Shown here piece by piece: positions 18,773 through 26,938 of a stretch of 64,000 nt of DNA (the first letter of the stretch is position 1; each line of letters opens with the position of its first letter). The notes beneath the pieces were generated by a model that searched no databases, was not told where the DNA came from, and saw nothing but the letters and a program-made list of their open reading frames with translations. Both the position numbers and the translations under genes were made by a program. Source of the stretch: Noviherbaspirillum soli (GTDB taxonomy: Bacteria; Pseudomonadota; Gammaproteobacteria; Burkholderiales; Burkholderiaceae_D); contig NZ_JACYOX010000001.1 in NCBI RefSeq assembly GCF_015352955.1, positions 1-64,000 on the forward strand, written 5' to 3'.

Positions 18773-19314
18773 TTGTTTGCGCCTTAAAGTTAAGGCGAGG
18801 TCGTCGGTTCTGAACAATCCGTCGCTTTGACCAACCCGCCAGAAGCAAGCGAGTGGGAAAAACCTCACCAATGCATGTTGCAACAAGGTAACATGAGAGA
18901 TATGATTTGATCATTAGATTCGTTTAAAAAGATAAAAATTTCTACAATTGTTGCCTCGGTGGTACCGCTATGTGAAAAATTGTTAGTCATGGGAATTTAC
19001 AATTTTTGTGTCGTCTATTTTTCATTTAAGGGAAGCGCCATCGGCAACTGAATAATATGTGATTTACTTGTACATTCATGTATTTACGCATCTTCGCTGT
19101 AGAAAGACTATTATCGCCATCTTTTTCGGTAAACTGTCTGATCCCAGATTAGCGATCCCAAAATTGCCAATCAAAGCGCACGCATAAACGGTTCCTAGAA
19201 AAATAACCGGCTTGCTAGTTGAAAGTAATCTGCTTGGTTTGAAGTCCGTCGCGAAGATGGAACGAGTTTGGCTTTATCTGGAATTTCGTTTTAATAATTT
19301 ATATAGGGTTGGAA
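18773..19314. other. AT-rich divergent intergenic region
   Basis: A 542-base gap between the divergently transcribed transferases at 17843 and 19315. It must hold both promoters. I could not pick out a convincing -35/-10 pair, repeat or RNA. Confidence 0.5.
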
Positions 19315-20451
19315 ATGGCTGTTATTTACATCCTTGCGCTCGATGCGACTCGCAAGGGAGGCGCAGGTGTTTATACTTGGGCCCTCATAGAAAATCTGGT
19401 AGAGCGAGGCCATAAGGTAACCTTGATCTGTCATGAAGCGGTCAATGAAATAAAAGAGATCGCTCAAGTCTTAATCTTACCTAAGCCTGAAAGTCAAATA
19501 GGCCTGGGGATGTGGAGATTTGCAAGCATTGTTCAACTGTTTCACTACTGGAGAGAGTTGAAGAAACTCAAATTAGGGAAGCCGGATGCTGTTATCGGCA
19601 GCGCACAGCCGATGATCGTGCCATATTCCCTTATTTATCGATCACATTCACTTATTTATCTTCCCCATTCCTTCATCGCGCCGGTTGAACTTGAATCCTA
19701 TCCATATGGTGATAAATTGCAGAAAAAAGTGGCAATTTGGGCATACAGATTTATGGAGCACCACAGTTTAAAAACCGCTAAAGTGACGTTGCGATTCACC
19801 AGGAGCGCGTGCGAAGCATTTAAAAATTACTATGGCGGATCGGGCGCCGAAAAAATCGTAAACGTTACAATGCCGATAAAACAGGTAAACTTACCCTTGA
19901 GTGAAAATTCCGAGCGGCCGCTTCGCCTTCTTTCTGTCGGGCGCATTATCAAGAGTAAAAATCTGTTTTTTCTGATAGATATTTTAAAGGCGATGGCTGA
20001 AAAGCCCTGGAAGCTCGACATTGTTGGCAGTGGAGGCGAAATGGAGGCGTTGCGCGCTTATTGCCATTCCGTCGGGCTCGACGATCGCGTTACGTTTCAT
20101 GGTCATGTCGATAACGTGGAGCCGTTTTATAGAGCGGCGCATCTTTTTGTTTTCCCCTCTCTATTAGAGAACTCACCTGTAGTGCTACTTGAAGCAATGA
20201 GTTTTTGTTTGCCCACATTGTCATTTTACTCAGACAATAAAAAATATATCGGTGCCAATCATGAGATTGTCGCTCATCAGCACACGGGTTTCTTGGCGCG
20301 AGATGATGATGGCTTCAAGGAGATGCTGGCCGATATTATCGATGGGAAAATGGACATTTCAAAAATTGGTCATAAAGCTCATCGATATGTCAAAGAAAAG
20401 CACGGATGGGATCGCCATATTGACGATCTCGAAAAATTAATTCAAAGATAG
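19315..20451 (+). CDS. Family 4 glycosyltransferase (GT-B)
   Basis: A transferase of 378 residues. The N-terminus has the donor/acceptor glycine pattern ATRKGGAGVYTWALIENLVERGH. The C-terminal donor-binding half shows LRLLSVGRIIKSKNLFFLIDIL, WKLDIVGSGGEMEAL, VTFHGHVDNVEPFYRAAHLFVFPSL and the E-x7-E motif in ENSPVVLLEAMSFCLP. I use the ATG at 19315; a TTG two codons earlier is possible. It is the first of three co-directional transferases (with 20464 and 21537) and probably forms a glycan assembly cluster with them. The donor is likely a nucleoside diphosphate sugar; its identity is unknown. Confidence 0.88.
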   Translation: MAVIYILALDATRKGGAGVYTWALIENLVERGHKVTLICHEAVNEIKEIAQVLILPKPESQIGLGMWRFASIVQLFHYWRELKKLKLGKPDAVIGSAQPMIVPYSLIYRSHSLIYLPHSFIAPVELESYPYGDKLQKKVAIWAYRFMEHHSLKTAKVTLRFTRSACEAFKNYYGGSGAEKIVNVTMPIKQVNLPLSENSERPLRLLSVGRIIKSKNLFFLIDILKAMAEKPWKLDIVGSGGEMEALRAYCHSVGLDDRVTFHGHVDNVEPFYRAAHLFVFPSLLENSPVVLLEAMSFCLPTLSFYSDNKKYIGANHEIVAHQHTGFLARDDDGFKEMLADIIDGKMDISKIGHKAHRYVKEKHGWDRHIDDLEKLIQR

Positions 20452-20463
20452 GCGGTTGTCGCT

Positions 20464-21384
20464 ATGAAGATTAGTTGGATTATTCCAGTATTCAACAGCG
20501 GAAAATTTCTAAGTGAGGCGATTGAGTCAATTTTGCAGAATATGCCGAATCGATGCGGCTGTGAGATTATTCTTGTAAACGATTGCTCGACTGACGCTGT
20601 AACTAATGCGCTGCTTGAACAATGGAGATCCTCGCCATTTGTCGTCTTAATCAATCAGGCAAGAAATGGCGGCCCGTCGAAAGCACGGAACGCCGGAATC
20701 GCCGCCGCGACTGGTGACTGGATTGCCTTTCTAGACGCAGATGATGTAGTCGCGCCTGATACGTTGGAACATCGGGTTCAGTTGCTAGAAAAGTATGATG
20801 AGATACGCTGGATTGTGGGTGACATGCTTGAAACCAGAGAAGTCGGCAAGCATTCGCAATTGAATAATTTTTCAAAGGCTACAACGGATGGAGAAGAGCT
20901 TTCCCCGTCTTTATTCCGAATTGGTCGACCTATAAAGAAGATTGCAGGTTGGGGAATGTTGCCGTTTTTGGGAGCGATGATGATACGGCGCGATCTTTTG
21001 GAGAAATGTGGTCCGTTAAGTGAAAAGCTGGTCTACGGCGAGGATATACATTTCTGCTTAGTTCTTGCCAGTCTCGCAGACATGTATTGGATAAACCGAC
21101 CGGTATTTCACCTGCGCCGATACCATGAATCCATGACAAAAAATCACTTGCGAGCCGCGCGGGAGGCGCCGCGCGCCTCGAAGTTTTGCCTGAAAGACCC
21201 GAGATTGAAAGCAGTGAAAAAGGAAATGCGTTGGCATTATGCCGCCAATCTCAGACAGTCTTCTGGCGTTTTTCTTCAAAGTGGAAAGAGATTGCAATCC
21301 ATGTTTTATGCAGCACGGGCGGTCTTCTGGTCACCAAACGATATGCGCAGTTTGAAGGCTCTCTACAGAAGCTGCTCCCCCTGA
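20464..21384 (+). CDS. Family 2 glycosyltransferase (paralogue of the gene at 17843)
   Basis: A 306-residue GT-A transferase starting MKISWIIPVFNSGKFLSEAI, with EIILVNDCSTDA, GGPSKARNAGIAAATGDWIAFLDADDVV, GEDIHFCLVLASLADMYW and RRYHESMTKN. The DADD motif and the nearby Asp residues are intact. It begins 12 bases after the GT4 gene, so the two share a transcript. The whole length aligns by eye with the minus-strand gene at 17843. The first Asp pair of that paralogue (DDKSTD) is ND here (NDCSTD), a difference that could change donor choice. Confidence 0.87.
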   Translation: MKISWIIPVFNSGKFLSEAIESILQNMPNRCGCEIILVNDCSTDAVTNALLEQWRSSPFVVLINQARNGGPSKARNAGIAAATGDWIAFLDADDVVAPDTLEHRVQLLEKYDEIRWIVGDMLETREVGKHSQLNNFSKATTDGEELSPSLFRIGRPIKKIAGWGMLPFLGAMMIRRDLLEKCGPLSEKLVYGEDIHFCLVLASLADMYWINRPVFHLRRYHESMTKNHLRAAREAPRASKFCLKDPRLKAVKKEMRWHYAANLRQSSGVFLQSGKRLQSMFYAARAVFWSPNDMRSLKALYRSCSP

Positions 21385-21536
21385 ATGCATGGTTCAATTC
21401 TGGCAAAGAGTATGCCCGCACAGACTGAATGAGTTGACTATCTAAAATAACTATGTACAAAACTATCACGGTCATGATAATTTCCAAAATGTAATTTCTA
21501 ATCCAACGTTTGCCTTCTACCTGCCACGCCGAGAAA

Positions 21537-22565
21537 ATGGATTCCCTTACCTCCTTTGTTTCATCCGAAGTTCGCAAAATCATCCCGGCAGCGCGCATGT
21601 TGTGCATCGTTCTTAGCTTTAACGGCAAGGAAGACACCGTTGCTTGTCTTCAGAGTTTGCTAGCGTCCCCATGTCCTGGTCTAGAAGTGCTGGTGGTCGA
21701 TAACGCTTCCGAATATGGCGTCGTTGACTTTATTAAGGCGGCTTGCCCCTCGGCGGAAATTCTCTGCTTGCCTGAAAATCTTGGCTGGGCTGGTGGCAAC
21801 AATACGGGTATCCAAATAGGTTTGGAACGTGGATTCGATTGGATCTGCCTGATGAACAACGATCTGGTTTTCCCAAGTGGGCAAGCCAAAGCGTTGTTTG
21901 ACACGGTTAGTGATCTGCCTGCGTGTCTTTTGCATCCCACGATTTATTATTGGGACGAACCTGAAGTGGCTCAGTTACATCCAGGACGGGATTCGGCACC
22001 AGATCATGCACCTACAGGTATCTGGCACGGCAAAACTTCGATGAATTTTGCGTACGGCGCTTGCCTGGCTGTGCACCGGGATGTCTTTAATTCCATCGGT
22101 TTGCTCGATGAACGCTTTTTCCTGCAATTGGAAGAAACTGATTTCCACTATAGGGCATCGAAACAGGGGTTCAATTCGGTTTGCGATCTGGGCGTGAAGG
22201 TTTTCCACAAGGAATCGCGCGCCTTTGGCGGCAAACGAGTACCGATCAAAACCTATTATTCCGTTCGTAATTCCCTCTTGCTAAGCGAGAAAAAACACGG
22301 ATCCTTCAAAGAAAGGCTGAGCGATATAAAGTCGATTTATTGGTCTCTAAGCCGGATTGCTGGATCAGATAAGGGCGTTGATTGCGTGGGGAAAATTGAG
22401 TTTGTGCGCTGGCTTTTTTCAAAATCGGGCAGTGCAAAGGCGGTTCGCTTGGGAATCACCGACTACATATTCAGAAGTTTTGGCAAGATATCGACGCGTA
22501 AACATCTCATGCTTCAGCAAAAGCGTTCTAACCTTATCGCCAAAACTGATGTTGCACGCTCATGA
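21537..22565 (+). CDS. Family 2 glycosyltransferase (rhamnosyltransferase-like)
   Basis: About 342 residues from the ATG at 21537 (another ATG at 21510 adds nine). Core motifs are MLCIVLSFNGKEDTVACLQSL, LEVLVVDNASEYG, LPENLGWAGGNNTGIQIGL, CLMNNDLVFP (the metal-site Asp within NND) and a later ERFFLQLEETDFHYRASKQG. These fit the GT2 group that includes rhamnosyltransferases for O-antigen and capsule. The C-terminal 80 residues are basic and may lie on the membrane. It is 152 bases after the previous transferase, so it may have its own promoter. Sugar specificity is not readable. Confidence 0.85.
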   Translation: MDSLTSFVSSEVRKIIPAARMLCIVLSFNGKEDTVACLQSLLASPCPGLEVLVVDNASEYGVVDFIKAACPSAEILCLPENLGWAGGNNTGIQIGLERGFDWICLMNNDLVFPSGQAKALFDTVSDLPACLLHPTIYYWDEPEVAQLHPGRDSAPDHAPTGIWHGKTSMNFAYGACLAVHRDVFNSIGLLDERFFLQLEETDFHYRASKQGFNSVCDLGVKVFHKESRAFGGKRVPIKTYYSVRNSLLLSEKKHGSFKERLSDIKSIYWSLSRIAGSDKGVDCVGKIEFVRWLFSKSGSAKAVRLGITDYIFRSFGKISTRKHLMLQQKRSNLIAKTDVARS

Positions 22566-23242
22566 TCTTTAAAAAGCGAAACGTATCGGCTAACCTATCC
22601 AGGTGCGCGTGTTATGTTACTTACGCTAAATCGCTTCGCCCTTTCTGAATCTTTTCATTAAGCTGGATAGTCTTGGCAAAGCAAAAAAATAAGACTTGGA
22701 ATACAGGTGAAAGGGGGCGCGGTTTTTGGTCTGTACATGCTCTACATGACAGTCGCAAGGGAGTGGATGCAATGGAAATTCAGGTGTGCTTCTAAAGCTT
22801 GCACAATTTGGTAAATGTTTCACGATTTTGTTCTCCTTTTGCTTTTCAGATAGTTTTCTCCGATTAGAACTTTTAGAAAAATCAGTCTTCTAAAATTAAT
22901 TAAGCCTCATTTGATATAACCCCGTTAAAGCGCTTATTTTGGGCAAACGGTCCATTTGCCGGTTATTTGCCAGTTTTCTACTGCTAGGGGTGTAGGCGCG
23001 TTCTACAGTCAATTACGAGTGTAGATTTAAGTTGTAATGTTTAGTTCATCAGGCACATTGACATCAAACAACTGTTCGGAAGAAATTTGGGAGATGCAGC
23101 AACAAGTGTCTCACAAAGACTAATGCGATTTTTCAGCAAGTTCTTTGCCTCGCCCAGATTCGCATGCCAGGCTAGCCAAGTTTCTGGGCGTTCCGGACGA
23201 GACGCTATAGATGCCAGTGTCTGTCGCAAAGAAAAACGCGGC
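22566..23242. other. Gene-free stretch at the right edge of the island
   Basis: A 677-base span between the last island transferase and the flippase-like gene. Two short minus-strand frames (22626-22823 and 23041-23229) have no ribosome site and no recognisable sequence. No attachment-site copy of the tRNA-Leu end was seen. Probably decayed DNA at the island border. Confidence 0.5.
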
Positions 23243-24124
23243 TCAACCTGGCAAGTCCGGAGAAAAACGGCTGCGAAGGTAGAGCGCTCCTATCAGAGAA
23301 GACGCCATGGAGACCAAGAAGAACGAACCCGAAACGGCAACCCCGAATGCGGGATCAAGATTTAGCAAGCCCATGCAATAAAAAAAGGTCACTTCACGCG
23401 CTCCCAGGCCTCCCAAGCTAAGCGGGAGCACGGCAACAATGGACGAGAGTAAAAAAACCGAGAGGTAAGGTAAGTATTGCGCCAGCGGCAGCGCCACATA
23501 ACTTAACAGGCACGCCATGCACCCAAGTTGCAAGACTTGAACGGTCAGCCCCAGACTGACGACTTTGTTTAAAGAATTTGATTCAAGCGGAAGAGCAAGG
23601 CGATGACCCAGCACTAGCGTGGCGACGACGCATAGCGCGGCGACTCCAGCAACTGCTATGACTGTAACGAATAGCCACCCCAACCCCACCCAAGGCACCA
23701 ACCCGCACAACAACAACAACAAGCACAACAACCCGCTCACCCGATCCGCCAGCGTCACTAGCACCAGCTTCTTCACCGGCACACCCTGCTGCCGATTCAA
23801 CACGAAAATCTTGTATCCATCCCCGCCTATCCCTCCCGGCAGGAACAGGTTCAGAAACATCCCCGCATAGTAAAGCCGCAGGTTCTGCCCCTCCGACAGC
23901 ACCACGCCCACATGGCGCTGATAGATGTTAAGCCGCAGCGCCGCAACGATCTTGGATGCATTGAAGAGCACAAATGCCCCCAGCAGCCAAGGCCAGCCAC
24001 CGGGGCGGTTAAGGATGTTTTTGATCTCCGTAAAATCAAGCTTCTGCGCCAGGAATGCCACCAGCCCCACCGAGACCAGCACCTGTACGGAAAGCTTGAT
24101 CCACTTACGTGCGCGGCTGGACAA
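23243..24124 (-). CDS. Flippase-like membrane protein (AglD/MprF transmembrane-domain family, UPF0104)
   Basis: An integral membrane protein of 293 residues with about eight hydrophobic segments. Typical blocks are the N-terminal FLAQKLDFTEIKNIL, LRLYYAGMFLNLFLPGGIGGDGYKIFVLNRQQ, and LPLSLGGLGAREVTFFYCMG. The GGIGGDGYK and GGLGAREV patterns belong to the lysylphosphatidylglycerol synthetase transmembrane / UPF0104 family. The start is TTG at 24122-24124 and overlaps the preceding glycosyltransferase by 20 bases, so translation is coupled. Its place after ArnT-like and ArnC-like genes suggests a role with a lipid-linked sugar, for example movement across the membrane; that role is inferred. 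Confidence 0.8.
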   Translation of the reverse strand: MSSRARKWIKLSVQVLVSVGLVAFLAQKLDFTEIKNILNRPGGWPWLLGAFVLFNASKIVAALRLNIYQRHVGVVLSEGQNLRLYYAGMFLNLFLPGGIGGDGYKIFVLNRQQGVPVKKLVLVTLADRVSGLLCLLLLLCGLVPWVGLGWLFVTVIAVAGVAALCVVATLVLGHRLALPLESNSLNKVVSLGLTVQVLQLGCMACLLSYVALPLAQYLPYLSVFLLSSIVAVLPLSLGGLGAREVTFFYCMGLLNLDPAFGVAVSGSFFLVSMASSLIGALYLRSRFSPDLPG

Positions 24125-25046
24125 GGATCTGCTTCTTGATGTTGTAGGGCTTCTTGTTTTGCGACTCGTAATAGGTGCGCATGATCAGGTCCGCCATGAA
24201 GCCGGTGGTGATCAGCTGGATGCCAGTGAAGGTCAGCAGCACGCCGACGAACAGCAGCGGCCGGCCGCCTATGCTGCCCACCATGATCTTTTCCACCAGA
24301 AGGTAAAGGTTGATCAGCACGCCGACCAGGAACAGCGCCAGTCCGGTGCCGCCAAACAGATGCATCGGACGCTGGCCATACTTCTGGAAGAACAGCATCA
24401 GCATCAGGTCGCTGGCAACCTTGAAGGTGCGGCCCAGGCCGTATTTCGATACGCCGGCATGGCGCGAGTGATGCCGGACTTCCATCTGGGTCATCCTGGC
24501 GCCGTACATGCTGGCCAGCACCGGAATATAACGGTGCAGTTCGCCATAAAGTCCCAGGCTCTTGGCGACGTCGCTGCGGAACAGCTTCAGGGTGCAGCCA
24601 TAGTCCTTCATGTGCACGCCGGTGCTGCGGCGTATTAGCCAGTTGGCGATCTTGCTGGGCACCTTGCGCAGCAGGAAGCCGTCCTGGCGCTTGGCGCGTA
24701 TGCCGGCGACCACGTCCCAGTTGCCTTCTTCCATGCACTTGATCATCAGCGGGATGTCCAGCGGGTCGTTCTGCATGTCGCCGTCGAGCATCACGATCAG
24801 TTCGCCTTCCGCGGCATCGATGCCGGCCGCCATTGCCGTGGTCTGGCCATAGTTGCGGTTCAGCACCAGTATTCGGGTGGATGGCGAACCGTACTGCTCG
24901 ATCTCCGCGACGGTGCGGTCGCTCGAGCCGTCGTCCACGAAGATCACTTCGTGCTCGATGCCGGCGAGCGCCTCGGCAATGCGGCTTGTCAGCAGCGCAA
25001 TATTGCCTTCCTCGTTCATGACCGGGATGACGACTGATAAAAACAT
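24105..25046 (-). CDS. Family 2 glycosyltransferase (ArnC/DPM1-like, polyprenyl-phosphate sugar synthase)
   Basis: A protein of 313 residues: a GT2 domain (LSVVIPVMNEEGNIALL, EVIFVDDGSSDRT, LNRNYGQTTAMAAGIDAAEGELIVMLDGDMQNDP) followed by two C-terminal membrane helices (MHLFGGTGLALFLVGVLINLYLL and LLFVGVLLTFTGIQLI). This is the layout of ArnC, GtrB and related enzymes that join a sugar to undecaprenyl phosphate on the cytoplasmic face. The QND after the DGD metal site is well conserved in the group. It follows the GT39 gene by 49 bases and overlaps the flippase-like gene, making a compact lipid-linked sugar module. Confidence 0.9.
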   Translation of the reverse strand: MFLSVVIPVMNEEGNIALLTSRIAEALAGIEHEVIFVDDGSSDRTVAEIEQYGSPSTRILVLNRNYGQTTAMAAGIDAAEGELIVMLDGDMQNDPLDIPLMIKCMEEGNWDVVAGIRAKRQDGFLLRKVPSKIANWLIRRSTGVHMKDYGCTLKLFRSDVAKSLGLYGELHRYIPVLASMYGARMTQMEVRHHSRHAGVSKYGLGRTFKVASDLMLMLFFQKYGQRPMHLFGGTGLALFLVGVLINLYLLVEKIMVGSIGGRPLLFVGVLLTFTGIQLITTGFMADLIMRTYYESQNKKPYNIKKQILVQPRT

Positions 25047-25095
25047 GACTATTCCTTATGGGGTTCTGAATGGCAACCTTGCGGCGACCTGCATT

Positions 25096-26613
25096 TTACC
25101 GATGAGAAGGAGCGGGCACCACAAAGTGCGCAACGAGGAAGGACATGGCATCCTCGCCGCCATAACGATAGGACAGGCTGATGGGTTGGGCTGGCGATAT
25201 CCTGGCGTTCGGATATGCCGTCTGGAAAGTAGCCAGCCAGGCGGATTCCTCTCCGGCACGCAAGACCAGCAATCCCTCGTCCGGAAGCGCGGTCCGCTCT
25301 TCCAGCATCCTGGGCAATAGCAGCGTGCGCACGGCGGGACGCTGAAAATGCAGATTGCCGGCCAACAGCTTGTCGGTGGCGACAACGTCATGCACTTGTG
25401 GAAAGCGCTGCGCCAGTTCGTTTGCCAACGCCGGATAGGGATGATGGGCGCGTACGTACCTTTCATAGGATGGCCCGAGATACACGCGCAGCGGTAAAGC
25501 CAGCAGAAAGCATGCAGCAACGAAGGCAGCAACCTTCATGATGCGGCGGAACACCGCTGGCTGGGCCAGGCCGGGCAGCAGCAGGAAAAACAGCAGCGGC
25601 GCCGAGAACAGCATGGGCTGCATCCAGCGGTCCTTGACCCGGGTAACCTCGCCAGTCAGCACGATGATGATGATGGACCCGAGGTAGCCGGCATAGAGGC
25701 AGAGGAAGAACAGCGCTTCCGTGCTGGGGCGTCGAAGAACGGGCTTGTCCGCCTTGCCGAAAAAAGACCTGCATGCCAGCAAATAGATCAGCCATATCGG
25801 CGTGAGGAAGCTGACCGTGGCCACCAGCAGGCTGCGCAGCCCGCCAAGAACATTGAGCAGGAAACTGGTGGTGCTCTCATCCTTCATCTGTTCGATGGTG
25901 CCGCCGGCTGCGGTGTTGAAATGCTGCAGCACCCACAGGCCGTGCGGCAGCAGGCATAGCACCGCGACGGCAATGGACACGACTATCCTGCGGTTCCAAA
26001 CAATGGCCCGATGCTGGGGCACCATGACGCTGGCAACAATCAGCCCGATGGTGAAGATCACGAAGTTGTACTTGGTCTGCATGCCCAGCCCCAGCAGCAA
26101 GCCGAACAGGGCGTAGCGGGTCACCGTGGGGTGCCGAAGCAGGGCGAAATAGGCATACAGCGACATGCTGGCGATCGTTGTCAGCAGCACCGAATGGGTC
26201 AGGTCGCGTTGCGCCTCCCAGCCTATCTGCGGCAACAGCAGCAGTGAGGCGGAGACGGCCATCGCTCCCAGGCTGCCGACCAGTGGCCTGGCGGTCAGAA
26301 ACATGAAAAAGTAAATCCCGAACAGGCACAGGCTCTTCAACAGCGCCAGCGCGAACAGGTTCAGGCCCAGCGTGGAGAACAGCAGCCATTGCAGCCAGTT
26401 ATACAGCGGCGGCTGCGTGCCGTAGCCCATGCGCAGCTGCTGGAATTCGAAGGCCTGCTCGGCTTCGTCCAGGTCCAGCGAGTCGGACAGGTTCAGCCGG
26501 ATCAGCAGATGCGCCAGGAGATAGAGCGCAAGGACAAGAACAAAGCGGGTCGCTTGTCTGTCTCTGAGCCATGACTGCTGAACCGGCAGCGGATCGCGTG
26601 GGGGATTGTGCAT
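25096..26613 (-). CDS. Family 39-like glycosyltransferase (ArnT/PMT type)
   Basis: A polytopic membrane protein of 505 residues with about eleven hydrophobic segments and a C-terminal periplasmic part. The N-terminal loop DSLDLDEAEQAFEFQQLRMGYG has the acidic pair typical of GT39/GT83 enzymes, followed by QPPLYNWLQWLLF. These enzymes use polyprenyl-phosphate sugars as donors and glycosylate lipid A, proteins or glycans on the outer face of the inner membrane. It is the first gene of the three-gene operon with the ArnC-like and flippase-like proteins, so it is the likely final transferase. Without arnA or arnB here, aminoarabinose is not supported as the sugar. Confidence 0.85.
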   Translation of the reverse strand: MHNPPRDPLPVQQSWLRDRQATRFVLVLALYLLAHLLIRLNLSDSLDLDEAEQAFEFQQLRMGYGTQPPLYNWLQWLLFSTLGLNLFALALLKSLCLFGIYFFMFLTARPLVGSLGAMAVSASLLLLPQIGWEAQRDLTHSVLLTTIASMSLYAYFALLRHPTVTRYALFGLLLGLGMQTKYNFVIFTIGLIVASVMVPQHRAIVWNRRIVVSIAVAVLCLLPHGLWVLQHFNTAAGGTIEQMKDESTTSFLLNVLGGLRSLLVATVSFLTPIWLIYLLACRSFFGKADKPVLRRPSTEALFFLCLYAGYLGSIIIIVLTGEVTRVKDRWMQPMLFSAPLLFFLLLPGLAQPAVFRRIMKVAAFVAACFLLALPLRVYLGPSYERYVRAHHPYPALANELAQRFPQVHDVVATDKLLAGNLHFQRPAVRTLLLPRMLEERTALPDEGLLVLRAGEESAWLATFQTAYPNARISPAQPISLSYRYGGEDAMSFLVAHFVVPAPSHR

Positions 26614-26857
26614 GCGTGATGGTTGGTGCCAAAGAGAAACCGAGGCCGGATGTTAGCAAAGTTGCGGTCCGGATGGTTTGCCCGAGCATGGCAGAAGGGA
26701 CAGTTAACCCGATTCCACTTGCTGGATTCGATGCAGGCCCAGCGCAAGCGGCATGGGTTGCTGCGTGTGAGCAAGGGAGCATGCCATCAGCGCTCAGTCC
26801 GGCCCGGAAGCCGAAATGCGCCGCAGTGTGGAGTAATGAATCGCCAAAAATTCCTGC

Positions 26858-26885
26858 TTCCACTCCGATTAAACCTCTGTATAAT
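26858..26885 (+). promoter_or_regulatory. Promoter of the PimC/PimD-like operon
   Basis: A perfect -10 box TATAAT (26880-26885) lies 16 bases after a weak -35 box TTCCAC (26858-26863), 54 bases before the ATG at 26939. Confidence 0.55.
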
Positions 26886-26889
26886 TTTG

Positions 26890-26906
26890 AACGGTCGTGC
26901 TTTTTA
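26890..26906. promoter_or_regulatory. Operator-like motif, site 1
   Basis: AACGGTCGTGCTTTTTA begins five bases downstream of the -10 box, a classic repressor position. Its core ACGGTCGTGC matches ACGATCGTAC at 33792-33801 (minus strand) and ATGGTCGTGC at 35381-35390. A TetR-type repressor is the best guess. Confidence 0.45.
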
Positions 26907-26938
26907 GACGGTACAAGGTACAAAATAACGGAGGCAGC

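Larger units (their letters stand above)
11722..23242. other. AT-rich surface-polysaccharide island
   Basis: Base composition drops sharply after tRNA-Leu and recovers in the operon starting at 23243. The span holds two acyltransferases, five glycosyltransferases, a decayed transposase and several 400-680 base gaps without genes. Mixed gene direction, low gene density and the tRNA at one edge point to acquisition by transfer, probably in several steps. No integrase and no flanking direct repeats were found, so the mechanism is not established. Confidence 0.7.
26614..26938. other. Divergent promoter region before the acyl-CoA dehydrogenase operon
   Basis: A 325-base gap between divergent genes. 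It contains the promoter and operator-like motif for the plus-strand operon (separate entries). The rest shows no coding frame I trust. Confidence 0.55.

Noticed and set aside
22626-23229. Two short minus-strand frames in the island gap
   Set aside because: No ribosome sites, no recognisable sequence and composition like the surrounding non-coding DNA.
22566-23242. Right attachment site for an element integrated in tRNA-Leu
   Set aside because: I looked for a copy of the tRNA 3' end (TTCGATTCCGGTCTCGGGCA) and did not find one here or elsewhere in the island.
25096-26613. Lipid A aminoarabinose transferase (ArnT) proper
   Set aside because: The fold and neighbours are similar, but arnA, arnB, arnD and arnE/F are absent, so the sugar cannot be claimed.
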